A stretch of 64,000 nucleotides of DNA from Arthrobacter_E sp044748305 (GCF_044748305.1 NZ_JBIVFT010000004.1:186001-250000), one strand, 5' to 3'. Positions 24,911-33,787 are shown, counted from the first letter of the stretch. The notes: a model not told the origin generated them from the sequence alone. Translations and numbers: made by a program.

Positions 24911-26343
24911 CCCTGGCACCCATCCCCGTGGCCGATGAAGCCCCCACGGAAGGATTCCGCAGCGAGCACGATCTCCTGGGCAACCGCAACATCCCGCAGT
25001 CCGCTTACTGGGGGGTCCACACCTTGCGCGCCGTGGAGAACTTCCCGATCACGGGCCAGCGCCTGTCCAGCAATCCGCACCTGGTGCATGCCCTGGCAGC
25101 CGTGAAGCTCGCAGCGTCGCGAGCCAACCGCGAGCTCGGGCTGCTCGACGCCGAGCGCGGCGAAGCCATCGAGGCGGCCTGCCTGGACGTGATGGCGGGC
25201 AAGCTGGATGACCAGTTCGTCGTGGACGTGATCCAGGGCGGCGCAGGGACGTCCTCCAATATGAACGCCAACGAGGTCATCGCGAACCGTGCGCTGGAGA
25301 TCTTGGGCCAGCCACACGGCGACTACGCCACGGTGCACCCCAACGATCACGTCAACCTCTGCCAGTCCACCAACGACGTTTACCCGACGGCGGTCCGCAT
25401 CGCGACCGCCCGTGGCATCGACGGACTCCTCGACGCTCTGGAAGGACTGCGGCAGGCATTCCAGGCGAAGTCCGCCGAGTTCCGCACGGTCGTCAAGATG
25501 GGCCGCACCCAGCTTCAGGACGCCGTCCCCATGACACTGGGACAGGAGTTCGGCAGTTTCGCCGTCACCATCGGCGAAGATCTTGAGCGGCTGCGGGAAT
25601 CCGCGCGGCTGATGTATGAAATCAACCTGGGCGCCACCGCCATCGGCACCGGTCTGAATGCACCGGTCGGCTACGCGGCATCCGCGTGCCGGCACGTCGC
25701 GGCCGCGAGCGGTCTCCCTCTCGTCACGGCGCCGGACCTGATCGAGGCCACCTCCGACATGGGCGCCTTCGTCCACCTCTCCGGTGTCCTCAAGCGAGTC
25801 GCCGTGAAGCTCTCGAAGATCTGCAACGATCTGCGACTGCTTTCCAGCGGCCCGCGCGCCGGGCTCGGTGAGATCAACCTTCCCGCAGTCCAGTCCGGGT
25901 CCTCGATCATGCCGGGCAAGATCAACCCCGTGATCCCGGAGGTGGTCAGCCAGGTCGCCTACGAGGTGATCGGCAACGACGTCACCGTCACCATGGCGGC
26001 CGAAGCCGGACAGCTGCAGCTCAATGCGTTCGAGCCGGTGATCGTGCACAGCCTCCACAAGAGCATCACGCACATGGAATCAGCCTGCCGGACCCTCACG
26101 TCCCGCTGCGTGCAAGGCATCACCGCGAACACCGCTCATCTGCGGTCCACGGTGGAGCACTCGATCGGCCTCGTCACGGCGCTGAACCCCTACCTGGGTT
26201 ACGCCGCCGCCACCTCGATCGCCCAGGAGGCACTCGCTTCGGGACGCGGCGTCGCCGAGCTCGTGCTGGAGCGCGGGCTGCTCTCCGCCGAACGGCTCGA
26301 GGAGCTCCTCAAGCCGGAGCGGCTGGCGAACCTCTCCTCCTGA
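24907..26343 (+). CDS. aspA: Aspartate ammonia-lyase
   Basis: 478 residues from ATG 24907. Superfamily motifs: GAGTSSNMNANEVIAN, HPNDHVNLCQSTND, KMGRTQLQDAVPMTLGQEF and GSSIMPGKINPVIPEVVSQV. The GSS loop ending NPVIPE and the HEDLLG-like start (SEHDLLGNRNIP) favour aspartase over fumarase. It converts aspartate to fumarate and ammonia. With the coupled asparaginase it turns asparagine into a TCA intermediate plus two ammonia. Same length as fumC in this window, but only distantly similar. Confidence 0.95.
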   Translation: MTLAPIPVADEAPTEGFRSEHDLLGNRNIPQSAYWGVHTLRAVENFPITGQRLSSNPHLVHALAAVKLAASRANRELGLLDAERGEAIEAACLDVMAGKLDDQFVVDVIQGGAGTSSNMNANEVIANRALEILGQPHGDYATVHPNDHVNLCQSTNDVYPTAVRIATARGIDGLLDALEGLRQAFQAKSAEFRTVVKMGRTQLQDAVPMTLGQEFGSFAVTIGEDLERLRESARLMYEINLGATAIGTGLNAPVGYAASACRHVAAASGLPLVTAPDLIEATSDMGAFVHLSGVLKRVAVKLSKICNDLRLLSSGPRAGLGEINLPAVQSGSSIMPGKINPVIPEVVSQVAYEVIGNDVTVTMAAEAGQLQLNAFEPVIVHSLHKSITHMESACRTLTSRCVQGITANTAHLRSTVEHSIGLVTALNPYLGYAAATSIAQEALASGRGVAELVLERGLLSAERLEELLKPERLANLSS

Positions 26344-26411
26344 CGCCGGGCCTCCGCCACACCCTCCCCAGTTCATCCGGCCTCGCCGGTCCATACCGAA
26401 AGGACGCCGAC

Positions 26412-27938
26412 ATGTCCTCCCCCGGAACCCCTACCCCTCGCAACGCCATCCCTGACCACGTCGAGGACGGTGGCCACGCCCACAGCACGGATCACGTCCT
26501 GCACGCCGAAGAGGCGGGCTACCACAAGGGCCTGAAGAACCGTCAGGTGCAGATGATCGCCATCGGTGGCGCCATCGGCACCGGACTCTTCATGGGCGCC
26601 GGCGGGCGCCTGGCCGCCGCAGGTCCGTCCCTGGTCTTCGCTTACGCCCTCTGCGGCGCTTTCGTCTTCCTCATCCTGAGGGCCCTGGGCGAGCTCGTCC
26701 TGCACCGCCCCTCCTCAGGTTCCTTCGTCTCCTACGCCCGCGAGTTCTTCGGTGAGAAGGCCGCGTTCGTCTCGGGCTGGTTCTACTGGATCAACTGGGC
26801 CATGACCACCATCGTGGACACCACGGCCGCCGCCCTCTACATGAACTTCTTCGGCCGTTACGTGCCGTGGATGGGCGCCGTCCCGCAGTGGGCCTGGGCC
26901 CTGATCGCCCTCGTGGTGGTCCTCGCCCTGAACCTGGTGTCCGTCAAGGTGTTCGGTGAGCTGGAATTCTGGTTCGCCCTCATCAAGGTCGTGGCCCTGG
27001 TGTCGTTCCTGCTCATCGGCATCTGGTTCGTCATCTTCGGCACCCCCACAGGTGCACCGACCGGTTTCTCCCTGATCACCGATCATGGCGGGATCTTCCC
27101 CAACGGCATGCTCCCGATGATCCTGCTCATGCAGGGTGTGGTGTTCGCCTATGCCTCCGTGGAGCTGGTCGGCACCGCGGCCGGTGAGACCCAGAACCCG
27201 GAGAAGATCATGCCGAAGGCCATCAACTCCGTGGTCTTCCGCATCGCCGTGTTCTATGTCGGCTCGATCATCCTGCTCTCCTTGCTGTTGCCGTACACGG
27301 CGTATCAGAGCGGAGTGAGCCCCTTCGTGACGTTCTTCGGATCCATCGGGGTCCAGGGCATGGATTCCATCATGAACCTGGTGGTCCTGACCGCGGCACT
27401 GTCCTCGTTGAATGCGGGGCTCTATTCCACGGGCCGCATCCTGCGGTCCATGGCGGCCGCCGGTTCGGCCCCGAAGTTCGCCCTCCGGATGAACAAGGCG
27501 GGCGTCCCCTACGGCGGCATCGCCATCACCGCCGTCGTCTCGCTGCTCGGTGTCCCGCTGAACTACCTGGTGCCGGGCCAGGCTTTCGAGATCGTGCTGA
27601 ACGTGGCCTCGGTCGGCATCCTCGCCTCCTGGGCCACCATCATCCTCTGTCAGATCCAATTGCAGCGCTGGGCTGCGAAGGGCTGGCTGACACGGCCGGC
27701 CTTCCGGATGCCGGGTGCTCCCTACACCGGGTACGTAACCCTGGTCTTCCTGGTGCTGGTCCTGATCATGGTCTTCATCGACTCGCCCTGGACGCTGGCC
27801 GCGACGGCCGTCGCCTGCGCCCTCATGGTGGCCGGCTGGTTCGCCTGCCGGCAGCGCATCCATCAGATCGCCGAGGACCGCCGGGGCTTCACAGGAGCAG
27901 CCCCGGTGGTGGCCAACCGGCCCTCCCCCAAGAAGTAA
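26412..27938 (+). CDS. ansP: Amino-acid/asparagine permease (APC superfamily)
   Basis: 508 residues, about 12 membrane helices. The first helix carries the AAT-family signature QVQMIAIGGAIGTGLFMGAG followed by GPSLVFAYALCG and an ALGELVLHRPSSGSF segment. Overall sequence resembles AnsP/GabP-type proton symporters. Its placement 68 bp after aspA supports L-asparagine as substrate (inferred). A histidine-containing hydrophilic N-terminus (1-45) and a basic tail are cytoplasmic. A hairpin terminator follows, closing the four-gene unit. Confidence 0.92.
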   Translation: MSSPGTPTPRNAIPDHVEDGGHAHSTDHVLHAEEAGYHKGLKNRQVQMIAIGGAIGTGLFMGAGGRLAAAGPSLVFAYALCGAFVFLILRALGELVLHRPSSGSFVSYAREFFGEKAAFVSGWFYWINWAMTTIVDTTAAALYMNFFGRYVPWMGAVPQWAWALIALVVVLALNLVSVKVFGELEFWFALIKVVALVSFLLIGIWFVIFGTPTGAPTGFSLITDHGGIFPNGMLPMILLMQGVVFAYASVELVGTAAGETQNPEKIMPKAINSVVFRIAVFYVGSIILLSLLLPYTAYQSGVSPFVTFFGSIGVQGMDSIMNLVVLTAALSSLNAGLYSTGRILRSMAAAGSAPKFALRMNKAGVPYGGIAITAVVSLLGVPLNYLVPGQAFEIVLNVASVGILASWATIILCQIQLQRWAAKGWLTRPAFRMPGAPYTGYVTLVFLVLVLIMVFIDSPWTLAATAVACALMVAGWFACRQRIHQIAEDRRGFTGAAPVVANRPSPKK

Positions 27939-27948
27939 CCCTCCCTCA

Positions 27949-27982
27949 GCTGCCCGGTCCGTGTCCGCACGGGCCGGGCAGC
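27949..27982 (+). terminator. Terminator of the asparagine-use cluster
   Basis: 15-nt arms (27949-27963 and 27968-27982) pair with one mismatch around the tetraloop TCCG, 11 bp after the permease stop. Confidence 0.8.
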
Positions 27983-28076
27983 GCTGTTCCCGGACGACGA
28001 CGGCGACCGGACCGCCGCTCGCCTCATCGGGCGGGCGCGAGCAGCAGTGGCCGGCAGCCGCCGTCGGGCGTCGGCC

Positions 28077-28517
28077 TCAACGCACGGCTTTGAGCACCTT
28101 CATCGTGAGACGGGAGTCCACCCGGGAGATGGCGGGATCCCCCATCAGCCGCGCGGTCAGCCAACGCTCGTACGCGCCGAGGTCCGCCACCCCGACTCGG
28201 ATGAAGTAATCGGGGATGCCGAACATCCTCCGGAGTTCCAGTACCTCGGGCATGCCGGCCAAGCGCGCTTCGAATGCTTCGACGGTGGCGAGATCCTTGG
28301 CCACGAGATCCGCGTACACGATCACCTCGAAGCCGCGGCCGAGTGCTGCGGGATCCAGCATGGCGCCGTACCCGGTGATCACGCCGTCCGCTTCGAGCCT
28401 GCGCACGCGGCGAAGACACGGGGCAGGCGTCAGCCCGACGCGTTCCGCGAGTTCCTGATTGCTCATGCGCCCGTCCCAATGGAGCAGATCAATGATTGCT
28501 CGATCAATTGAATCCAT
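28077..28517 (-). CDS. lrp: Lrp/AsnC-family regulator
   Basis: 146 residues. N-terminal HTH (SNQELAERVGLTPAPCLRRVRRLEADGVI) and C-terminal RAM ligand-binding domain (VLELRRMFGIPDYFIRVGVADLGAYERW). Divergent from brnFE with a 79-bp gap. In Corynebacterium glutamicum the same arrangement exists: Lrp binds branched-chain amino acids or methionine and activates brnFE export. The same role is inferred here. Confidence 0.93.
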   Translation of the reverse strand: MDSIDRAIIDLLHWDGRMSNQELAERVGLTPAPCLRRVRRLEADGVITGYGAMLDPAALGRGFEVIVYADLVAKDLATVEAFEARLAGMPEVLELRRMFGIPDYFIRVGVADLGAYERWLTARLMGDPAISRVDSRLTMKVLKAVR

Positions 28518-28522
28518 AGTGG

Positions 28523-28590
28523 AATATTGCTCTCTGCCCTAAAGCTTCGCAATAGCTTGACCTCATATTGCTCCGAGACTTCCCTAAGAT
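28523..28590. promoter_or_regulatory. lrp/brnFE intergenic control region with ATTGC repeats
   Basis: AATATTGC (28523-28530), the inverted GCAATA (28549-28554) and ATATTGCT (28565-28572) are candidate Lrp contacts. TAAGAT (28585-28590) is a probable -10 element ending 6 nt before the brnF ATG. Confidence 0.55.
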
Positions 28591-28596
28591 GGAGAG

Positions 28597-29355
28597 ATGT
28601 CCACGGACCACCGAATTCCCGCCGATCCCCCACCCCGCTCCGGTTTCCGGGCAGCCGTGTCCGAAGCCGGCGTGGTCTGCCTCGGTTTCGTTCCCCTCGG
28701 CATGGGGCTCGGGGTGCTGGTCACGAGCAACGGACTGCCCTGGTGGCTGGCACCGCTGCTCTCCGGGCTGGTCTTCGCTGGTTCCGTGGAGTTCATCCTG
28801 GTCGGACTGCTCGCAGCGTCCACTCCTGTCCTGAGCATCGCTGCCACCGCGTTCCTGGTGAATTCGCGGCACTTGTTCTATGGCTTCTCCTTCCCCTTGG
28901 ACCGGGTTCAGGGCGGACCGGCGAAGGCCTACAGCATTTTCGCCCTCTGCGATGAGGCCTTCGCACTGCTCTCGGGGCGCCGGGGCGAGAAGGCCACCTC
29001 GTCGCAGATTCTCTGGACCCAGGTTCTTCTTCAGCTCTCCTGGGTGGGTGGCTCAGTGCTCGGCGCCCTACTCGGCTCCGGCTTCCTGGGCCAGGTCAAA
29101 GGTCTTGGGTTCCTCATGGTCTCCCTGTTCACGGTCCTGGCCATCGACGCCATCCGGGCCCGGCCGGAGTTGTCCTTGATCCTTCTGGCAGGAGGCTCGG
29201 CTGCGGTGGCCCTCCTCGTGGCGCCCCAGCAGATGCTTCTCGTCTCGCTGTGCCTGTTCTTCCTGACATTGCTGGTCCGCCACGGCCTGCAGACCCGCCG
29301 GCGCCGCACGCCGGGCACCGTTTCAGACGACGATCGCGAGACAGACCATGCCTGA
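28597..29355 (+). CDS. brnF: AzlC-family branched-chain amino acid/methionine exporter, large subunit
   Basis: 252 residues, matching the length of C. glutamicum BrnF. AzlC features: GVVCLGFVPLGMGLGV near the N-terminus, FAGSVEFILVGLL, NSRHLFYGFSF, and a CDEAFALLS segment. Multi-pass membrane protein. BrnFE exports isoleucine, leucine, valine and methionine in C. glutamicum. The last codons overlap brnE by 8 bp, indicating coupled synthesis of the two subunits, and lrp lies divergently upstream. Confidence 0.93.
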   Translation: MSTDHRIPADPPPRSGFRAAVSEAGVVCLGFVPLGMGLGVLVTSNGLPWWLAPLLSGLVFAGSVEFILVGLLAASTPVLSIAATAFLVNSRHLFYGFSFPLDRVQGGPAKAYSIFALCDEAFALLSGRRGEKATSSQILWTQVLLQLSWVGGSVLGALLGSGFLGQVKGLGFLMVSLFTVLAIDAIRARPELSLILLAGGSAAVALLVAPQQMLLVSLCLFFLTLLVRHGLQTRRRRTPGTVSDDDRETDHA

Positions 29356-29677
29356 CGTCTCTTATCTGCTGCTGGGCGTGACCGCAGCAGCCGCCGTGAC
29401 CTTCGCACTGCGGGCGATCCCCTTCGCGCTCAAGGGGGCTCTGAAGGATTCGGCGTTCCTGGCCGACATCCGGGTCTGGATGCCCTTGGGCGCTCTTCTC
29501 ATCCTTTTCGCATACGCCGTCAGCGGAGTCGATTTCTCGTCGTCCTCCCACGGGGTCCCCGAACTGGCCGGCATTCTCGTGACCGCTTTGGTTCACTGGT
29601 GGCGGAAGAATGCAGTCCTGAGCATGCTCGCCGGCACCGCTGTGTGCCTTGTCCTGGCCAATCTGGTCTTCAGCTGA
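29348..29677 (+). CDS. brnE: AzlD-family exporter, small subunit
   Basis: 109 residues (BrnE is 108). Contains the AzlD pattern VTFALRAIPFALKGALKD, VWMPLGALLILFAYAV and VTALVHWWRKNAVLSMLAGTA, with about four membrane helices. Works with the AzlC-type subunit encoded just upstream. Its 3' end overlaps the convergent yyaL-like gene by 8 bp, so no terminator separates them. Confidence 0.93.
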   Translation: MPDVSYLLLGVTAAAAVTFALRAIPFALKGALKDSAFLADIRVWMPLGALLILFAYAVSGVDFSSSSHGVPELAGILVTALVHWWRKNAVLSMLAGTAVCLVLANLVFS

Positions 29678-31844
29678 GACTCTCCGCCGCCAAGGCGGCT
29701 TCCAGCTCAGGAACCGTGGACACCGGCGCCCTGCACACCATGTCACGGCATACATAGGCCAGGGCTCCCGTGGCGGGAGCCGGACGCCCCTCGAACAGCG
29801 GCACCCCGTTGTCACCACGGCCGCAGGCCACCGTGAGGCCGGGCCGTGCGCTGCGCCACGCCGTGGCGAGGAGTTCGCCGGGGTCCCCCTCTGAGACGAC
29901 CGCGACTTCAAGGCCGCCCAGGAGTCCCACCAGCCGCACCGCGTTCGCGGCTCCGCTGACCCGCGGCTGCCCTTCGACCGCGGCAGCGGCCTGATTCGCA
30001 ACGGCCAGAGCCCTGTCCAGCAGCGTGGATTCCCCGTTCAGAGAGGCGAGCCTGAGCCAGGCACCGGCCAGCACGCTTGCCGGTGCAGGTGTAGCCCCGT
30101 CAGAGGCCTCGACCGGCGAGGCACCACCATAGGCCGCTCTCAGCGCGTCTGAGGCGGCATCACCGTGCCGCTGGTCCTCATTGAGCAAACCGTCGCTCCC
30201 CAGGAATCCGTCATCGACAGCCGCTGCGAGATCACGGGCCCAGGAGTACCAGGAGATGTCACCCGTGGCGGAATACAACGCCAGGGAAGCGTCGAGCGCG
30301 TGGGCGTAGTCCTCCAGGAGACCCGGAATGGGTCCTCTGAGCCCCGCATGCGACACCCGGTACAGGGTCAGAGTCGTCTGGTCCCAGTGCACCCGGCGGA
30401 GATTCTCCGCTGCTTCGACGGCCCGCTCGATCCAGTCGCTGCGCTCCATCGATGCGCCGGCCTCGGCGAAGGCCGTGATCGCCATGGCATTCCAAGCGGC
30501 CACCACCTTGTCATCCACCGCCGGGTGCGGGCGTTCCGCCCGGGCCGCGAGAAGAACGGGGCGGGCCCGGTCCAGGATGGTCAGGCCGTCGACGTCGAGC
30601 TCGGCACCGGGATGCAAGGGGGAACCGAGAGCGGAGACCGTTCCCTGGGACCGCACGTTCATGAGGTCTGCCAGCAAGCCGCCGTCGTCCTCGCCCAGCA
30701 GTTCCGACAGCTCGTCCGGAGTCCACAGCGAGAAGGCGCCTTCCCGCTCGTGAAGACCTGCTTCCGTCAGGGCGGCACGCCGAAGCTGCTCCGCCGACGG
30801 CTGAGAGTCCGCATCCACGGCGGAAAGAAAGGCCGCTCCCGCCGGATCCGTCAGCCCGCCATCCGCCGCGGAGACGCAGAGGAACCCGGCCAGCCCCTCG
30901 ATCACCCGCTGCACCTCGGCGAGCGGAAAGATCGCTTCCAGGCCACCCCGCAGTGCCGAGCCTTCGGGGGAACGCAAGAGCCTCAGATGCCCCGTATAGG
31001 CGCGCAACAACAGGGCGTTGTCGTAGAGCATCTTCTCGAAGTGCGGCACAGACCAATCCGCCGTGACCGAGTACCGGCAGAACCCTCCGTCGAGCTGGTC
31101 CCGCAATGCCGAACGGGCCATGGCCGCCAGAGTCCGCGCCGAAACGGCGGCCGCCCGGACCGACTCGGGCCTGCCGCTGGCGGCATAGGTGGTGAGGAAC
31201 GGCAGCAGAGGACTGGGCGGGAACTTGGGCGCTGTGCCGAATCCGCCGTCCCGAGACTCCGATTGTTCAAGTTGCGCCACCGCGGCGTCCAGGTCTTGCG
31301 CGCCGAGATCCGACGCCGTGGACGCGCCGATCCGCACGGCGGTGGCGTAGTCGCCCAGACCTGCAGCCAGCCGGCTCGCATGATCCTCCAACTGCGTCCT
31401 GCGGTCCGCCCAGGCCTCCCGCACCGCCGTCAGCAATTGCGAGAAGGACGGCCTTCCCCCTCGCGGGGAGGGCGGAAAATAGGTGCCCGCGAAAAAGGCC
31501 CGCCCATCCGGCAAAGCGAAGACGCTCATGGGCCAGCCGCCCTCCCCTGTCAGGGCCTGGGTCGCCGTCATGTAGACGGCGTCCACCTCGGGACGCTCCT
31601 CACGGTCCACCTTGATGGGCACGAAATGTGCATTCAGGTACGCCGCGACGGCGGCATCATCGAACGACTCGTGCGCCATGACATGGCACCAATGGCACGC
31701 CGCGTAGCCGATGGAGAGGAAGACCGGCACATCCCGCTCCCGTGCCTCGGCGAACGCCTCCGGCCCGAAGACGTGCCAGTCCACCTCCTGGTGGGCGTGC
31801 TGACGCAGATAGAGACTGCTCTGTCCCTCGAGGTGATTGACCAT
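29670..31844 (-). CDS. YyaL-like thioredoxin-domain / glycosidase-fold protein (DUF255)
   Basis: 724 residues. N-terminal thioredoxin-like DUF255 domain with the invariant SIGYAACHWCHVMAHESF (C50-x-x-C53), VDREERPEVDAVYM and GGWPMSVF motifs. A long alpha/alpha-barrel resembling six-hairpin glycosidases follows, with GGGF-like (RDGGFGTAPKFPPS), DQLDGGFCRYSVTADWSVPHFEKML and DDKVVAAWNAM. The biochemical role of this widespread family is unsettled; redox control or N-acyl-sugar metabolism have been suggested. The YyaL-type architecture is complete. Confidence 0.92.
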   Translation of the reverse strand: MVNHLEGQSSLYLRQHAHQEVDWHVFGPEAFAEARERDVPVFLSIGYAACHWCHVMAHESFDDAAVAAYLNAHFVPIKVDREERPEVDAVYMTATQALTGEGGWPMSVFALPDGRAFFAGTYFPPSPRGGRPSFSQLLTAVREAWADRRTQLEDHASRLAAGLGDYATAVRIGASTASDLGAQDLDAAVAQLEQSESRDGGFGTAPKFPPSPLLPFLTTYAASGRPESVRAAAVSARTLAAMARSALRDQLDGGFCRYSVTADWSVPHFEKMLYDNALLLRAYTGHLRLLRSPEGSALRGGLEAIFPLAEVQRVIEGLAGFLCVSAADGGLTDPAGAAFLSAVDADSQPSAEQLRRAALTEAGLHEREGAFSLWTPDELSELLGEDDGGLLADLMNVRSQGTVSALGSPLHPGAELDVDGLTILDRARPVLLAARAERPHPAVDDKVVAAWNAMAITAFAEAGASMERSDWIERAVEAAENLRRVHWDQTTLTLYRVSHAGLRGPIPGLLEDYAHALDASLALYSATGDISWYSWARDLAAAVDDGFLGSDGLLNEDQRHGDAASDALRAAYGGASPVEASDGATPAPASVLAGAWLRLASLNGESTLLDRALAVANQAAAAVEGQPRVSGAANAVRLVGLLGGLEVAVVSEGDPGELLATAWRSARPGLTVACGRGDNGVPLFEGRPAPATGALAYVCRDMVCRAPVSTVPELEAALAAESLS

Positions 31845-31876
31845 GTGGCCACGCTAACCCACGGCACTGACAGGAA

Positions 31877-32131
31877 TCAGGCCTCCCGGGAATGCGACTC
31901 CGGGTCTTCGGTCGCTTCGGCTTCCTGTCCCGCCTTCTCGCCCCGGTACCGCACGCGACGGATGCGACGGACCATGTCCACGATCAGGAACGCCATGATG
32001 ATGACGATGAACGCGGTGGCGAGGAACCCCAGAAGACCCGGGGTGACCATGTCCTGCGTGAGGCCCGGCTTGAGACCCGGCAAGGGGCTGGGGCTCGGGT
32101 CGCTGGCAAGTTGCACGATCAGCTGGTTCAC
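31877..32131 (-). CDS. Small single-helix membrane protein
   Basis: 84 residues, GTG start with AAGGTG upstream. One membrane helix (GFLATAFIVIIMAFLIVDMV, about 35-54), a basic juxtamembrane stretch (RRIRRVRYR) and an acidic tail. No recognisable family. It lies between mca and the yyaL-like gene on the same strand, a placement suggesting co-transcription with mca (109-bp gap). Confidence 0.7.
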   Translation of the reverse strand: MNQLIVQLASDPSPSPLPGLKPGLTQDMVTPGLLGFLATAFIVIIMAFLIVDMVRRIRRVRYRGEKAGQEAEATEDPESHSREA

Positions 32132-32240
32132 ACTTCACACCTTCTGGTTCAGGGGGGACTCCGCTAATTCTACGCCGGATAGAACGCCCGGACTCCACCG
32201 GTCCCCGGCCCGCGTCCACGCCCCATCGGGCGGAGGGGAA

Positions 32241-33152
32241 TCAACGCAGGCCGGTGAAGAGGTCCGTCTCCTGGATGGGTGCCGGCACCCGGGAGTGCAT
32301 GAGGACGAATTCCTCATACGGCCACACCCTGCGCTGCAACTCGTCCGGGAAGGCGAAGAAGAAGCCGTTCGGGTCGATCTGCGTCCGGTGGGCTTTGAGA
32401 GCCTCGTCGCGCCGCGAGAACCACTCGCCGCACTCGATCTTGGCCGTGGGCAGGTGCAGCGGCTCCGCCTTGGACGCCAGCCAGCTGTCGATCCATTCGA
32501 GTCCGATCACCTCAAGGCCTTCCGCCCGGCCCGCGTCACGCAGCGCGCGCATCCGTTCCAGACCGAGCCCGCAGTCGTAGTACAGCTTGCTGGGCTGCCA
32601 GGCCGCTCCCGTTCCGGGGTACTGGGCGGGATCGCCGGCCGCATGATAGGCCTCGACGGCCACCCGATGCGCCATGATGTGGTCGGGATGGGGATAGCCA
32701 CCGTTCTCGTCGTACGCCACGACGACGTGCGGGCGGAAGGAACGCATCAGCCGGACCAGCGGTGCCGAGGCGACCTCGAGTGGCTGCAAGGCGAAACACC
32801 CGTCCGGGAGGGCCGGCAACGGGTCTCCCTCGGGAAGGCCGGAGTCCACGAAGCCGAGCCAGCGCTGCTGGACGCCGAGGACACGAGCGGCTTCGGCCAT
32901 CTCCAGGCGTCGTGCGCCCGCCATATCGCGTTTCGGGTGGGGGGCCTGTTCCATGCCGGGGTTCTGGATGTCTCCACGGGAGCCGTCGGTGCAGGTGACG
33001 ACCATGACTTCGGCGCCCTGGTCCACGTACCGGGCCATGGTCGCGGCCCCCTTGCTGGACTCGTCATCCGGATGCGCATGGACGAACATGATCCGCAACG
33101 GCTGCAGGTCCTGGCCGGTCGGCGCGGGAGAGACCCGGTCAGCAGCGCTCAT
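32241..33152 (-). CDS. mca: Mycothiol S-conjugate amidase
   Basis: 303 residues, AGGAGG ribosome site. LmbE/PIG-L metalloenzyme with zinc motif VHAHPDDES (H27, D30) and the second ligand set YPHPDHIMAH. The SKGAATMARYVDQGAEV continuation and the C-terminal ERMR-containing region favour Mca over its relative MshB. It cleaves mycothiol-toxin conjugates to release mercapturic acids for export. Presence implies a mycothiol-producing actinobacterium. Divergent from the DUF4307 gene, a neighbourhood seen in mycobacteria. Confidence 0.94.
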   Translation of the reverse strand: MSAADRVSPAPTGQDLQPLRIMFVHAHPDDESSKGAATMARYVDQGAEVMVVTCTDGSRGDIQNPGMEQAPHPKRDMAGARRLEMAEAARVLGVQQRWLGFVDSGLPEGDPLPALPDGCFALQPLEVASAPLVRLMRSFRPHVVVAYDENGGYPHPDHIMAHRVAVEAYHAAGDPAQYPGTGAAWQPSKLYYDCGLGLERMRALRDAGRAEGLEVIGLEWIDSWLASKAEPLHLPTAKIECGEWFSRRDEALKAHRTQIDPNGFFFAFPDELQRRVWPYEEFVLMHSRVPAPIQETDLFTGLR

Positions 33153-33213
33153 GGAAAGCCTCCTGGCTTGGCCCGGCCCGGCGACCGCGTACGGAGTGCT
33201 CAGACCGAGGAAC

Positions 33214-33219
33214 TAGAAT
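33214..33219 (+). promoter_or_regulatory. -10 hexamer TAGAAT, probable leaderless start
   Basis: TAGAAT ends 6 nt before GTG 33226 (3 nt before GTG 33223), suggesting the second GTG is the true start of the DUF4307 gene. Confidence 0.55.
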
Positions 33220-33222
33220 GAT

Positions 33223-33669
33223 GTGGTGACGCCGAGCCTGAACCCAACGCCTGTCGATTCCAGCCTAGCCAATCGCTACGGCCGCCAGAAGCGGGTTCTC
33301 ACACGGCGTACGAAGCTGATCATGATCGTGGCAGGAGTGCTCGTCGCCTGCGGCCTGGCCGCCGTCCTGACCGTGAACGTGGCATCCGTGAACAGCGTCG
33401 ATTTCAAGACCGTCGGCTTCGTCGCCAATGACCCGTCCTACGCCGTCGTCGACTTCCAGGTCTCCAAGGACCGCACCGAGGACGCCATCTGCGCCGTGAA
33501 GGCGCTGGACGGCCAGTTCGCGGTGGTCGGCTGGAAGTACGTCGAGATCCCGCCGAACTCAGCCGATGCCGGCGCCGAAAGCGGCAGGACCACCCAGCAA
33601 CGGATCACACTGCGCACCGAGTCCCTGGCCGTCTCCGGCCTGGTGGACAGCTGCTGGCCCAAGAGCTGA
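33223..33669 (+). CDS. DUF4307 membrane-anchored protein
   Basis: 148 residues (147 if GTG 33226 is used). Short basic cytoplasmic N-terminus (LANRYGRQKRVLTRR), one helix (LIMIVAGVLVACGLAAVLTV), then an extracytoplasmic domain with DFQVSKDRTEDAICAVKALDGQFAVVGWKYVEIP. This is the actinobacterial DUF4307 family commonly found next to mca and greA; function unknown. Followed by a hairpin terminator. Confidence 0.88.
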   Translation: MVTPSLNPTPVDSSLANRYGRQKRVLTRRTKLIMIVAGVLVACGLAAVLTVNVASVNSVDFKTVGFVANDPSYAVVDFQVSKDRTEDAICAVKALDGQFAVVGWKYVEIPPNSADAGAESGRTTQQRITLRTESLAVSGLVDSCWPKS

Positions 33670-33681
33670 ACCGCGCCCGGC

Positions 33682-33707
33682 GCCCGTGACTTTGGTTTGT
33701 CACGGGC
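33682..33707 (+). terminator. Terminator after the DUF4307 gene
   Basis: GCCCGTGAC / GTCACGGGC 9-bp perfect stem with an 8-nt loop TTTGGTTT, followed by TTTG. The TACACT -10 element for greA (33714-33719) starts only 6 nt later. Confidence 0.75.
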
Positions 33708-33735
33708 TTTGCCTACACTAGGCGAATACCTTTTG

Positions 33736-33787
33736 CCCCGTTGAACTGGTGGTGCGGTCTTCCAACCGCCAGTCGGCGGGGTTATTT
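33736..33787 (+). promoter_or_regulatory. Hairpin plus T-rich tract in the greA 5' leader
   Basis: CCCCGTTGAACTGGTGG and CCGCCAGTCGGCGGGG can pair using two G-T wobbles and a bulge, followed by TTATTT. It lies between the probable greA -10 (TACACT, 33714-33719) and the GTG start at 33816. This is the position of an attenuator or leader terminator. Confidence 0.5.

Noticed and set aside
30165..33221. 1018-codon plus-strand frame
   Set aside because: Runs antisense through yyaL-like, a small membrane gene and mca, all well supported.
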